From NCBI GenBank assembly GCA_033030425.1, contig JAUFSD010000025.1, forward strand, positions 1,150,291 through 1,214,290: a DNA stretch of 64,000 nucleotides. The letters run 5' to 3'. The stretch is from Verpa conica (Eukaryota; Ascomycota; Pezizomycetes; Pezizales; Morchellaceae). The notes beneath the pieces were generated by a model. That model was not told the origin of the DNA, ran no database searches, and saw only the letters and a program-made list of their open reading frames with translations. Positions 49,379-60,544 of the stretch are shown one piece after another; within the stretch, counting starts at the first letter, position 1, and each line of letters starts with the position of its first letter. The position numbers were made by a program, and so were the translations under genes.

Positions 49379-50239
49379 TTGCGGCTGATCATACAAGATG
49401 TTATAGTTTCCTTCTCAAGTAAAGTTGCCTCAAATTTCCCCTTTCTTGTCGCTTGTCAGAATACAATTTCATTTCTCGATGACATTGAATCACCTCCAAA
49501 CGACACAATCCTAGATGAGATGGTAGACGTACTGGTAAGAGAATATACATGGCTTAAGGCCGCGGAGGATCCTCAGAGTTACATGGTACGGGCTACAGAG
49601 GCGGTGGCTATAATTCCCCTTAAACACCCCAATGCAGGAATATTCTTAGACGGACTGGCCAGCAAAGCTTACGACAATTACGAGCGGTCGAAGTCTCTGG
49701 AAGACCTTGAGCAAGCCATCGGGCGGAGCCAAGGTGCCGTATCAGCAACCCCTCCTCGTTCACCCCCATAGAGGACCCAGACTAGGTATCTTGGCTTTCT
49801 ATACCCACAAGCGGTACTTAAAGTCGAGAGACTTCGAGTACCTTAAGCAGGCGATCATGTTCAATAAGGTCTCTGTGGCAGCAATCTGTCTTGGCCACCC
49901 AATCGATCAATTGGGCTGGCACACATGGCTCTGTACATTTATGAGAGGTACATGAAGTTGGGATCCCTAGACAACCTTCAGGAAGTTATCAAGCTCGGTC
50001 AGGGCGCCGTAGCTACAGCCCCTCACTTACACTCTAGTCGTGCTCGTGGGTTGTTCAACCAGGCCCACCACCTCCACGGCAGGTACGAGCGATTGGGCGC
50101 CCCGAGAGACCTTGATGAGGCCATTGGGATTGGTGTTGATGCCATCGTAGCAGCCCTTACCTGTCACCCTAACCGAAAAGGCATATTAACCAGCGTGGCT
50201 GGCAGAGCCTCATGGGGCCACCAGCACGATAAGGGTTAG
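49379..50239 (+). pseudogene. TPR-repeat protein remnant
   Basis: TPR units of the fungal NLR/CHAT-associated type can be read across three frame segments. DNYERSKSLEDLEQAI and GAVSATP lie in one frame; YLKSRDFEYLKQAI in the next, after a shift near 49757; and YERYMKLGSLDNLQEVI and GRYERLGAPRDLDEAI in the first frame again, after a shift near 49920. No intron signals explain the shifts. The fragment ends at a stop (50237-50239) that overlaps a telomere-like motif. The effector and NTPase domains usual upstream of such repeats are absent. It is most likely a decayed tail of a larger signalling gene. Confidence 0.6.
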
Positions 50240-51697
50240 GGTTGCCATATCTGGTTTCCCTACTCTCGCAGAGACCTCGCCCCCCTTACTCCCCTTGTTT
50301 GTTCTCCGGGGATTTCAGCTAACACCAATTTTATAATTAATCATTGAATGAGACCTACGCAAAGACTTTGAGCTTGACTTTGGGATAGCCTCTTACGTAA
50401 TGCTTTTTATATATTTTGCGCTGTGGATACTATGCCTTAGTTTGATGCATTACTGAGAACTCACTAGCTACGTTCTGGATCGTGCGCCGCCAGAAACGAG
50501 AAGCAGGACTTGCAACTACAGGACTATAAACAGTAGAGACCTGCGAAAGAGGAACTCCATTGTGGATTTACGCTAGTCCTGACTGTATCTTTAACTATTA
50601 ATTTCTCACTGTTTCTTAGACAAATTTTACCAGGCAGGCTAAGCCGCTTTTTTATTCCACCGCCGCTTGATTCCTTCAGTGAGATCGTCGGTTTTTGTAC
50701 TATCCACGATTCTGATATACAGTTAGACTAATCACAGCTTATCACTCGATTTGCCATGACATAAATTGTTGGGATATGGCTACCTAATTAAGTCAGGCCA
50801 TAGTTATATAACTGCATGTCAGCTTTTTACCCAGAACAATACAACCATTTGAAGCAAAAAAAAAAAGGCTAACTACCTAATTAAGTATAGCGTGGGTATG
50901 GAATCGCTTCTGCTAGAGACTCTCCTAGTCTCCTAAGCTGCTGAGATACTCTATATCTACCTTATTCTTTTGTCATAAATGTATGAATAAGGTATCCTTC
51001 CCTATAGATAGATTGATTACTTATAAATTTTTCCTGTAGAAAATACAGTTACGCAACGAATGGATTGCCCATTGGGTTTGACTGTAGGACTAACATCACT
51101 GCCTTGTATTTTGGGGCTCTCAGCACGAAGGAGGTGCTAGGTAGCATTATAATAGGTTCGATCTCTCTGTCTATGCTTGTCTGTGGCACGAAGAAGTCGA
51201 TGCGCTCTTGGCAACCCCAGAGTGGTAAGATTAGCAATAAAGTTGGGCTGAGACTGCCAGAGCGGTATTATTTGATGGGGCGGCTAGGTCTCTTAAAATG
51301 CTGATTTTCAGACTTTCCTCAGATGTCAGGAGAGAAAGTTCTACTAATCAAACAACTTCTGCTAATTTCTTCTTAGAAACCAACACCAAAGGAAGGGCCT
51401 TCTAAAGTTGTGGTTTGGTACAGCGCTAGTATAACTGATATGGAATTCTGCTATTATGTGTTTAGCGATACACTCCTGATCCATGACATATGCAAGTATC
51501 CTGATGAGGAGCCCACATGGATAGCGATCGGAAAGATCATTGGCTATAACAAGGAAATTAGGCCCGAGCGGACTTCGCTCACAGGAGGCTAGCTAGTGTC
51601 AAGCGATAGCCGATAAGTATCTCTCCACGGTGGTAGCTCAGCTGCTTAAATATAGGCATGTCTACAGCCCCTCACTGTGAACTTCCTAAGTTCAAAA
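50240..51697. other. Intergenic region with an unassigned exon-like pair
   Basis: Two plus-strand stretches at about 51041-51227 (GLPIGFDCRTNITALYFGAL) and 51376-51592 (VVWYSASITDMEFCYYVFSD) are each bounded by plausible splice sites, but they do not join in a single phase and match no family with confidence. They may be a damaged gene. The rest shows nothing. Confidence 0.3.
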
Positions 51698-53534
51698 ATG
51701 GCGCTATCACCAATATCCCTAGATTCTTTGTTCTCCCATATCGCGAGGAGTAAGCCCGCTGTAGCTCTCTCTCTATTCACCATATTATGCCTCTATTTTA
51801 TAAAGGTTAGGCTTCGTTCCGGGCTGCGCTCAATTCCTGGTCCGTTCCTAGCTTCCATTACCGACTTTTACAGATTTCTTCACATGCGGGCCAAGAATTT
51901 CCACGAGAAACAGCTTGCATTGCACTCAAAATATGGGAAGTTCGTGAGATATGGACCCAATCTTGTTTCCATATCGGATCCAGATGCTGTACCGATCATA
52001 TATAGCGCAAACAAAGGGTTTTTAAAAGTATGTGTTATGTATACATCTTGGCAAGCACTATAAAGTTGGACAAAACTAAAAGAGCCTAATAGTCCGAATT
52101 TTATGGCGTTATGCAAGTCCTTGTAGATGGTAGAACAATACAGGGAATGTTTGATACCACAGATGAGTTATTTCACCGCGTACTAATCCACAGTCCGGCC
52201 TCACAAAGAATCTTATAGTCCACCTTGTGACTTACAATCATCATAGGCAATGAGAAAGCCCGTCAATCACGCCTACTCTTTAGCGACTTTATTAGATTAT
52301 GAGCCTTATGTGAATTCGGCCTCACAAGTGTTTACCTCCCAGCTAACATCTCGCTATGCCGATAAGGACAAAGTTTGTGACATAGGTCAATGGCTACAAT
52401 GGTATGCATTCGATGTTGTCGGTGAACTCACCTTTTCAAAACGCTTAGGATTTTTGGAGGAGGGAAGGGATGTGGATGGGATTATTGCTGCTATCGAGAA
52501 AGCACTTGACTTCATGGGCCCTGTGGGTTAATCCTATTATTATCAGTCTATTTCAGCTAATACGAAATTAAGTTCGGTCAGATACCATGGCTTGATCCCA
52601 TTATTGGGAAGAATCCAATTTGGAATTGGTGGGAGTCATCGGCGCCAATCGCAGATTTTACCTTCGCCCGGATGAAAGAGCGCTTCGCCGAGATTGGTAC
52701 TGAGAAAAGCCAAGGAGCCCTGTACGCACGTAAAAAGGACATGCTATCCAAATTCATCGAGGCACGTGATGCGGATCCAGAGAATGTCCCGGACTACTTC
52801 ATTTTATCTTGGGCAAATAACAACTGCTACGCTGGCTCGGATACTACGGCAATTTCTCTACGGGCAATACTCTATCACCTTCTTAAAAACCCGGAGTCTC
52901 TTGCTAGGCTCCGGTTAGAGATTGATTCGATCGATGGATTAGCTAATCCGGTCTCCTGGGCTGATACGAAGAAGATGCCGTATCTTGGGGCTTGTATAAA
53001 GGAGGCATTAAGAATTCATCCGCCATTGGGTGGAATTCTCGAGAGAGTCGTGCCCAAAGGTGGCCGTGAGATTTGCGGGAGGTTTTTTGAAGAAGGCACA
53101 ATTGTGGGAATGAATGCATGGGTTGTTCAACGGGATAAGGATGTTTTTGGTGATGATGCAGACAGGTGGAATCCGAGTCGGTGGTTCGCTGCCGAAGATC
53201 AAAGGAAGAGGATGGATAGGTCACTTCTCGTGGTGTGTATTTTTATATCTTCCCTAAAGCTGAACCAGCTAATAGTTCTTCTCCGGTAGTTTGGCGGAGG
53301 GAACCGCGTCTGTATAGGGAAACACATCTCGTTGCTGGAGATGCACAAAGTTGTTCCACAACTTCTGAGAACATTTGATGTATGTTACCGTCTTAATTTA
53401 CTGTAGTGGTGTCAGTAGAGCTGACATGGAATATGTAGATTGAACTTGCATACCCCGAAAAAGATTGGAAGTTACGCAATAATTGGTTTACTTATCAAAG
53501 AGACTTGTTCGTGAAGCTCAAACGGAGGGCTTAA
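51698..53534 (+). CDS. Cytochrome P450 monooxygenase
   Basis: Six exons, 51698-52027, 52093-52179, 52247-52522, 52573-53232, 53290-53379 and 53439-53534, encode 512 aa, the normal P450 length. An N-terminal membrane anchor (VALSLFTILCLYFIKV) is followed by the Pro hinge SIPGPF. The I-helix oxygen-binding motif is AGSDTT (318-323), the K-helix motif is EALR (375-378), the PERF-like motif is WNPSRWF, and the haem loop is FGGGNRVCIG with Cys459 as the iron ligand. The splicing at HRAMRKPVNHAYSL matches the family exactly. Overall it looks like the fungal pisatin demethylase-type/CYP group used in detoxification or secondary metabolism. No biosynthetic cluster surrounds it. All key motifs are intact; the substrate is unknown. 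Confidence 0.93.
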
Positions 53535-54364
53535 GGTTATGGGTCTTGTCTTATAAACATACTTTTGACTTAGCTATCTCCGAATGGATATTTAAGCATA
53601 GTTTTTGTTTTTACTTTTAATAAAGCACGGTTGAGGTCCTTAATAAAATACTATAGGTTATTTTATAAATAGACGCCCTATAACCCTACAGTCTGTTCTT
53701 TCCCGTGCTATAAATGCCCTAGGGTCCAAAGCATGAGGACCCGAACTACATGGGGCCCCATGTAGCTAAGATAGTAGGGTTAGGGTTTTTTCTGTTTAAC
53801 AACTAGTATTGGGCTTCAATAATGCCTTATTTCTGTGAAAATCACCTATTTTGTTTTTGCAAGTGTAACAAAGACCACTTGACATGGTTTATAGGGCCCT
53901 GAAAGGCCCTATGGACACTGCAGTCTGGGACAACCTTACTGTCCTGAGGTCGCGGCGGGGCTCCGGATGGTTGGGAATACTGATAAATACGCAGTTCAAA
54001 TTTGGTCCGGGTTCCAGTGTTTAAAGAAGCTAACGGTTCAAAAGTCACAGTCACTGTAAAATAGGAGATTCAATTTGGTCACTGGACACTATAAGTGAAA
54101 ACGGAAGTTTATATCGTAATATTAAGCTTATAAGTGTGACTAATACATTCCAACGAGATCTCATCAGAATACCTTTTATAAAAGAAATCGTAAACATGAA
54201 AATAGTGACCAGGTGATCATAACATTAGGGGTGGTTGAGCTAAAGAGTAAGACTTCCAATACTAATACCAAGCTTCAACCCACCAATGTTCATGCATACC
54301 TCGATCGTGCTCCTGCAGCTGTCTTCAAACATTAACCACTCCTCATCCATAGCGTGTTTCCCAA
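53535..54364. other. Spacer downstream of the P450
   Basis: A two-unit telomere-like motif (AGGGTTAGGGTT) lies at 53776-53787. No gene was supported. Confidence 0.5.
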
Positions 54365-55023
54365 CTAGTTCGAACACTCCTAGAATTGTAACAAGTTCCT
54401 AAACTCCATTAGCGATCACCCCAGATGATATTTCTTAGAGTATTACCTCTAGTTCATGCTCCATGCCCTTGAGACAAGGCACTATTTCCGACAAATCGAG
54501 GATCTTTGCTTTGACTTTGATAATGTCGAGAATGTTTATATGGAGTTTGAGCAACTGTTTACATCAATGAGTATTGCACTAAAGCGGTACCGAGGAGTGC
54601 ACTTACAGCCACCGTATCATGAGCAACCTGACCTTCTTCATCTTCCCAAGTATCTTCCTCGTGCTAAATTAAAAGTTAGTGATCTTTCTATAAATATATC
54701 TCTCGAAACAAGTGAGCTGGATCATGTCGTACCTTTTCAGTAAGTTCGTTGACTAGAACCAAGCATTCCTCAATGACATGCTTATATCCCTCCACGATTT
54801 CCTGCCCATGTAGGTTAGAATCTGAGAAACCACTTCTTCTTTGAGCTCATTGACATACCAGTCCCTTAGCTGGAGCGTTGTCACTGCCAATTGCAGTACA
54901 TTTGTCGAGCAAGTCGGCGGACTCCACATTGATTTTTAATATGGAATCATGGGCTTGCTTTGCAGACATGGCCGCAGCATAGCCGAAAACCATAACAGAA
55001 GCGAAGACAGTTGAGAAACGCAT
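54365..55023 (-). CDS. Small secreted helical protein (HsbA-like candidate)
   Basis: Five exons on the minus strand, 55023-54859, 54801-54733, 54663-54607, 54554-54447 and 54379-54365, encode 137 aa. Introns of 52-69 nt all have GT/AG ends and every phase is zero. A signal peptide (MRFSTVFASVMVFGYAAAMS) precedes amphipathic helices (ILKINVESADLLDKCTAIGS, HDTVALLKLHINILDIIKVK) with cysteines in DKC, EEC, VPC and EEC. The pattern recalls hydrophobic-surface-binding (HsbA-type) wall proteins, but the match is by general shape only. It could equally be an unclassified secreted effector-like protein. An upstream TATAAAG (55183-55177) fits the promoter. Confidence 0.6.
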
Positions 55024-57591
55024 TTTGGAGGTCTTGAAAGTGGTTGAAGTGAATACTAAAGTATAGAGTAAATACTAAAAGCAAAGATGAAGATGAAGAT
55101 GAAAGTAAAGATGAGGATGAAGATCGAAGAATGAGGTGTTGATGATACCGGCAGAAGAGAGGACAAGAGACCCACTCTTTATAGAAAATACGACAGAGGT
55201 TGGGTAGTATTCGAACCCCAAGCAAAGGCCATTGCCCTCAAAATAGTGCTTTCCCAATCTGGTCTACCTACGCACAGAGGCCTAAGAGTATAGCAAGCTG
55301 GCTGTCTCAATGATCACGATATATTCTAGACATATTCCCTACGACATGCAAGTAGGTCCGAGACAACAGAAAAAAAAAGGGAAACACCTTCTGAATCCCC
55401 GTGCTTTGCCTGCAGTACATTTAGATACCCCATCTCTAAGATAATGCCGACACCTATACTTCCCCTTCTGCCTATGAAATTCTATGTACCTTTGGGTATC
55501 CTGCTAATTGGAGCAGTTTGGTTTTGGAATAATGACAAGTAAAGTGAACAAAGCTAACACGATCCCTAGTATGCCCATGAAGTCTACAATAAATCCCATA
55601 CTCTCGTTACCCCTTTCTTACAGTTCTACCGCGTTTTTGTTGTGCTGATGTGTAACTTGGCCAATCCTATGAAGTAGAGTGCTGTTTATTTTTTGCTGTA
55701 AGACAGATGGTTCTCCCTAGGGAGGTGTCTTTAGTGGTGAAGGGTTATCTAAAGGTGCTACACGAAAAGTACGGGCATTGAAAAGATCGGTCTCAGATTA
55801 GCCACAAGACTAATCGTGATCTGCGACCGAGCCGTTGTCTGGGGTGAGGCTCTGTGCTGTACCCTGTGCGCTGGATCGCAACGCTTGCACACGCCTATAG
55901 AACTCTTTTCATATTCTCTCCGCTGCGAGTTTATTGGCCATGCTTTGTTGTGGCCTATCTGATACAGGATTCTGGAACATAAATAGACGAGTCAGCCCCT
56001 AAGCGATAGGAACAGATCATTTGTCCGCCTATATAAGATAGAGAGCATTCGGTAGTACTACTACCATTCAAGTTAGCAGAATCTCGCGATATGTACCCCA
56101 ATACAACACTCATCCGGATCGATTCTTGCATATCGCTGTTCTTGATATTCTAGCCGATACTCTAGCCCCATGTGTATTCTATGACGCACGTGCTAGGTTC
56201 ATGTTGCGCCACCTGGCTAAATAACCCTAATCGACCTCGCTAAGTCACGAGTGTGGTTGAACCTCCGAAGCTTCGTGCGCTTATGTGTATATTGGGGTTC
56301 TGCTGTACAGAGAACTGTACTGAACCATTCTTACGTGTCATTAGATTCATATATATTTGTGTCTATGTGTATGTCTTATTTGAGGGGATTATGGGAATTA
56401 TAGAGGGGTTGGGCTTTGTTGGGGTTTACTGAAGTTGATGATAACACGCGAAAAGTCACACCCAAAGCTATTTTTAGTTATAATTTCACACGATTTACAA
56501 ATGTCGGGATCGTGTAGGTATAGAGGAAGATACTCGATACTCGATACTCCATTAAAGTGTTGTAAGTTTAGCGAGGTAGAGTTAAACTCCTTGTCATGAA
56601 CGCTTAATCATCAGGTTACTTGGCATCATCCCTAGTATACAAATGTTTCGTTTTTTCCTTTGTCTCTATCATGATTTATAATTAAAACTCTTTTCACGTC
56701 TTTTATGACTAAACCGTCCCTTGGTGATACAATCACCAAAAAGTGATCATAACACTCCTTGTAATAAATATATAGTAGTGGGAATAAAGTCTATTCGGCT
56801 CGGTACATTATTGCCGACCTCACAACTAAATCCCACTGCAACCGATGTCAAAATCAAATTGGAGCTACAAAGCTTCAGAAGATTATATTAGGGTTCATTT
56901 TTATGAATAGGGGTAAGGGGGACTTATTGCTGTTGGCATCTTTGGGCGTAGACTTTGTTGCTTGTACCAAATCGAACCGATTTCATTTTATCATAGTAGA
57001 GACGATTATATATATTTGTGGATGCGCTACGCGTTTAAAGTGATTAATCGGTAGGTTTAATAACCCTTTTCGCTATAAAAGCCTGCTGTATTTGACCTAG
57101 AGTACTACAATTGAATCTCACAATAAGGATATGAAAGTACTGTGAGTGTATTCAGGGCACGTATGTACTTATCTTTAAGAAAAACCGAGTGATAGGATAT
57201 GATTGCCAAGTATTCCCAGCGGGCGCCCCCTAAGGCGTTCATTAAGAACTCGTTTCGCAGCTGTTGGCCGCACTAGAAATTATATAGGCCCAAGGTAGCG
57301 ATAAAAAAAAGTCGCAATGAGAATAGCAGTGATCGGAATAATAAAATTACAATAGATCTTTAAAAAAACCATTTTTAGCCTTAGGGTTTTTTTCAAAGAC
57401 GAGATCTGGTGGGGTTTGGTGCGTGGTTTGGAAAATTAAGGGTTCTAAATGAACGTCTTAGTAATCGCCAAAAAATAAAGTCTACTGGTGACTAGTATCG
57501 TGCCCAGCCCCATTATTTGCTGCGCAGCACCGTAGGGCCTGGAGAGGTAAAGTTTGTAAGTGTAAAAAAGCGAAGCTTTTTTATATAGATA
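55024..57591. other. Intergenic region between secreted protein gene and retroelement
   Basis: The first 150 bp contain a GATGAA-type purine repeat (55085-55125) and a minus-strand TATAAAG (55177-55183), the promoter of the secreted-protein gene. The remainder is AT-rich with no recognised gene. Confidence 0.5.
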
Positions 57592-57791
57592 GGATGGGGA
57601 AGGAGTAAGAATAACTTGCGCTGAGACGGTTTGCTACTGTGGAATAGCGATGGCGTTTCGTATAATTTCTATACTCCTCAATCAGCGAAGGGGTGGTATA
57701 TATAATAACATACCTGTGGAAGCACGGAAATAAAAGTTTCCGGTCGGATCCCCGTTGGGCCGAGGGAGATGCGTCACACCTAGGTGACACC
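57592..57791 (-). repeat. 3' pseudo-LTR of the Penelope-like element
   Basis: About 200 bp, matching 62421-62624 in the same orientation. Shared blocks include GGATGGGG-AAGGAGTA at one edge, CGTATAATTTCTATACTC in the middle, CCCCGTTGGGCCG, and GCGTCACA...GACACC at the other edge. Confidence 0.8.
57615..57690 (-). ncRNA. Hammerhead ribozyme, 3' copy (core mutation)
   Basis: Read on the minus strand: stem I strand CTTCGCTGA (57690-57682); core UUGAGGA (57681-57675), which differs from CUGANGA by C3 to U; stem II GTATA/TATAC with a 5-nt loop; GAAA; a stem III with inner hairpin GCTA/TAGC; then GUC ending at 57625, followed by the stem I partner TCAGCGCAAG (57624-57615). Cleavage would fall between 57625 and 57624. 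C3 is essential in hammerheads, so this copy is predicted to be weak or inactive. Confidence 0.7.
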
Positions 57792-57889
57792 GGTTTCGTT
57801 AGTAGGCAGAACTACTAAAACTACTCAGGGGCTGCATGTCCTTCTGGATCCGTAAGAGTCTTGACGTCACATACCTGTGGGACAGGGCC

Positions 57890-57907
57890 CCCGGACCTCG
57901 GTCCGGG
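57890..57907. repeat. Strong GC hairpin in the element's 3' region
   Basis: CCCGGACC and GGTCCGGG are perfect inverted arms separated by TC. The hairpin lies between the RT stop codon and the 3' pseudo-LTR and could structure the RNA 3' end. Confidence 0.6.
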
Positions 57908-58017
57908 AGTTTGTTGTCCCGTCGGTTGGAAGAGTTACCCGTTGGGGTAATTCGTCCAACCGAGTGGGTGTGTTAATCTAATCTCGGTTAATAATGATGA
58001 CGTGGACAGTGCGTGGG

Positions 58018-58076
58018 GTCTATGCATGCACTACGCCACCCCGGGTGTGGGGGCGGGGCGGAGTGCATGCATAGAC
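58018..58076. repeat. 15-bp inverted repeat downstream of the RT gene
   Basis: GTCTATGCATGCACT (58018-58032) and its exact reverse complement (58062-58076) enclose a GC-rich 29-nt loop. It is about 150 bp past the RT stop codon, a possible recognition or termination structure in the element's 3' UTR. Confidence 0.6.
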
Positions 58077-58228
58077 AGGGGTTTACTCCTTCCTAATACA
58101 GCATTCCGCTCCGGGCGCTAGGGTTAATATTTAGCCGACCCATGTAATACAGGGGTACCCCTGCATTACATTAGGTTAGCGAGGGTTAGAGTTTCGAACT
58201 CATACCCTTAACCGCAGTCCACGGAACA

Positions 58229-60544
58229 TCATGTGTTATCCGTGATATGGTGACTTAGTCCTTGACCAAAAGGACGTAATGGTTCGTATACTATAGTATC
58301 ATCGCCATCGTCAGATTCTTCTTCGTTTTCCAAGAAAGTAGCTTCATCCAGGGATAAATCTATTTCCTCGAGGGGGGCATGGACTACCTGGTAAGCCGAT
58401 AAGACTTTCTTAGACCAGTCATTCGTGAAGTCCATTAGGTTTTTAGTCCTTTTGTAACTTGTACGAATATCGTCAAAAGCAATTGGGTGGGCATCTGGGT
58501 TTTCAGGATGCCAACTATTAGCTTCTTTTTGCATTGCTTCCCCTATTTTCTTGGTATCTATATGATCCCATACCGTATTATATTCACTTTTAAGCCAAAG
58601 CGCATGATTCTTCTCTTTCTCCGTTTTGCTGTATCTACCAATCCATCGCTTTACTATTTCAGCTTTAATCCATGATTTTAATACTGGTATCGGATAGCCA
58701 CGAGATAAGTATATATCCTTCATATCTTGAATCTCTTTAATGTATGTGGTTTCCCACTTACACAATCGGGCTATCCTACTCATCTCGCCAATAAAGGCGC
58801 TCTTCTTAACCCACAAGGGGTGTGAAGATGAGAATGGGATTCTTTCGAAATGGTTTAATGGCTTGCGATAAGGGGAGAAGTTAATCTTACCTCCCTCTAG
58901 ACTTATGTTTAAATCCAGAAAGTGCGCGTGCACCCCCTCCATTTCCCATGTAATTTCCAGGTCCTGATACACGCATGTGTCTCTAACTTTTTTTAGCGCT
59001 GCTTCCTTTGTGGCTGCTTCCACGATGACTAAGACATCATCAATGTAACGCTTATAGAGAAAGAATTCATGTGCAAACCTTTGTTCAAAGTATGCGCAAT
59101 AGAGATTTGCAACGTCAGGCGCCGCAGGTATTCCCATCGCTAAACCATCGTTTTGATAGTAGAATTCTCCGTTGTATTGAAACATCAGGTAATTGTCCGA
59201 CACGGGGAGGAGTCTGGTGATTAAATCAGACTCCGGTGTATCCCCATAGTGAAGACGTGCCAGAGTTGCCACTGTTTCATGAGCGGCGGCACGGGGTATA
59301 CTTGGGTACATAGCGGTGACATCACCGCTACATATCCAGTATTTCTTCGTCGGTTCTAACTCAAGAGTAAGAAGATACTCCGCCAACTCTTTGGACGATG
59401 TGAGGATCGAAGAGTGGCTGCCTAAGATAGGCTTGAGAAAGTGACTTAAGACTTTAGAAGCATTTGCCAGCGGGTAGCTATGGCACGGGACAATTGGTCT
59501 CAACTTCCAAGGGTTCTTATGAACCTTCGGGATGCCATGAAATGTAGGAAATCGATGGCTAGAGTCCTCTTTGGTATAATCGAAATTTACCAGTCCTTCT
59601 CGCAAGAATGCAACCATTTGAGGTGTAAGAGCTTTGTGCGGTTTCGAAAAAATATTTTTATCTAATCCCAGCTCCGTTCGAGTCTTATGTATAATGTGGG
59701 TAATGTCTGATACATCAAAAGTAACTCCAAATTTACATTTGGTAAAGATTGGGGAGTTTAAGTGTACTAAGACCTGCTCATGATACCAACTAGACAGAAA
59801 GATGGCATTGCCTAGGTTTTTATCCGTGGGTTTGATCATTAAACCGTGTTTAAATAACCACTGACGAGCTTTTTTCGCGTTGCTCCCATGTCTAGGGTAT
59901 GCTTGCGGTGTGGCTTTAGGTATGACGCTCAGTTGTTTTTGCAACTCGGCCTGTCCTGCGGCTAGTGACGACTCCAACCAGACAAACTCTGGTCCTTCTT
60001 CGTTTGAAGAGGTGACCGGGAATTTGGGATCATAAGGTTGTTCTGTTTCAATATTATATACGAAGTGATGTTTCCATCTAATTCTTCGACATAAATCAAG
60101 GAACGATAATAATGGGAGATTATTGTTTTGTTTTTTAAAGAAAAGAAATCTGGAACCCAGTCCGCTTAGATTAAGTACATATTCCGGTACATCTCCAACG
60201 TTTGGTCCCACATGTATCATATCTCGCTTTCCACGGGCGGCCAATATAGCAATTGGTGTCCTAGCGAGAAAGATAGACTTAATTGTTTCAGAAGACAATT
60301 TAATAGGTTTCTTGTGTTGTGAAAGAGGGGTTAGGGGTAGATCCTCGCCCTCTTTTTCGCCCGATCCACTGTAGGAGGCAGTCTCTGGCCCACGGCAGCA
60401 TTTAGGCAGCAGCGCAGGAGGTCTTTTCGCCTGTACGGCAGCTTTTAGATCAGCTCCTTTGTGGTCCCAGCTGCTGTACAGGGCCGAGAGGGGGCTTCTC
60501 TCCTGCGTCGCCTGCTGCAGTACTGCACTTGCTGAAGCCCCCAA
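58229..60544 (-). CDS. Penelope-type reverse transcriptase
   Basis: An open frame of up to 771 codons without internal stops. Penelope RT motifs are clear: HGIPKVHKNPWKLRPIV, then a long KVLSHFLKPIL/SSKELAEYL segment, DVTAMYPSIP (first catalytic Asp), GLAMGIPAAPDVANLY, KRYIDDVLVIV (catalytic DD near residue 498), and FLDLNISLEGGKINFSPYRKP. No GIY-YIG endonuclease follows; the tail is acidic (LENEEESDDGDD) and reaches the stop at 58229. The frame opens directly after a stop and has no ATG until residue 109 (MIHVGP, 60220), so initiation may use an upstream exon, a non-ATG codon or the internal Met. Endonuclease-lacking Penelope elements are associated with chromosome ends in several eukaryotes; that role here is inference. 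Confidence 0.88.
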   Translation of the reverse strand: MGASASAVLQQATQERSPLSALYSSWDHKGADLKAAVQAKRPPALLPKCCRGPETASYSGSGEKEGEDLPLTPLSQHKKPIKLSSETIKSIFLARTPIAILAARGKRDMIHVGPNVGDVPEYVLNLSGLGSRFLFFKKQNNNLPLLSFLDLCRRIRWKHHFVYNIETEQPYDPKFPVTSSNEEGPEFVWLESSLAAGQAELQKQLSVIPKATPQAYPRHGSNAKKARQWLFKHGLMIKPTDKNLGNAIFLSSWYHEQVLVHLNSPIFTKCKFGVTFDVSDITHIIHKTRTELGLDKNIFSKPHKALTPQMVAFLREGLVNFDYTKEDSSHRFPTFHGIPKVHKNPWKLRPIVPCHSYPLANASKVLSHFLKPILGSHSSILTSSKELAEYLLTLELEPTKKYWICSGDVTAMYPSIPRAAAHETVATLARLHYGDTPESDLITRLLPVSDNYLMFQYNGEFYYQNDGLAMGIPAAPDVANLYCAYFEQRFAHEFFLYKRYIDDVLVIVEAATKEAALKKVRDTCVYQDLEITWEMEGVHAHFLDLNISLEGGKINFSPYRKPLNHFERIPFSSSHPLWVKKSAFIGEMSRIARLCKWETTYIKEIQDMKDIYLSRGYPIPVLKSWIKAEIVKRWIGRYSKTEKEKNHALWLKSEYNTVWDHIDTKKIGEAMQKEANSWHPENPDAHPIAFDDIRTSYKRTKNLMDFTNDWSKKVLSAYQVVHAPLEEIDLSLDEATFLENEEESDDGDDTIVYEPLRPFGQGLSHHITDNT

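Noticed and set aside
57600..57690. Plus-strand hammerhead (CTGAGAC / CTGATAA)
   Set aside because: These plus-strand strings fail the CUGANGA pattern; the correct fold is on the minus strand, where core, GAAA and NUH all fit.
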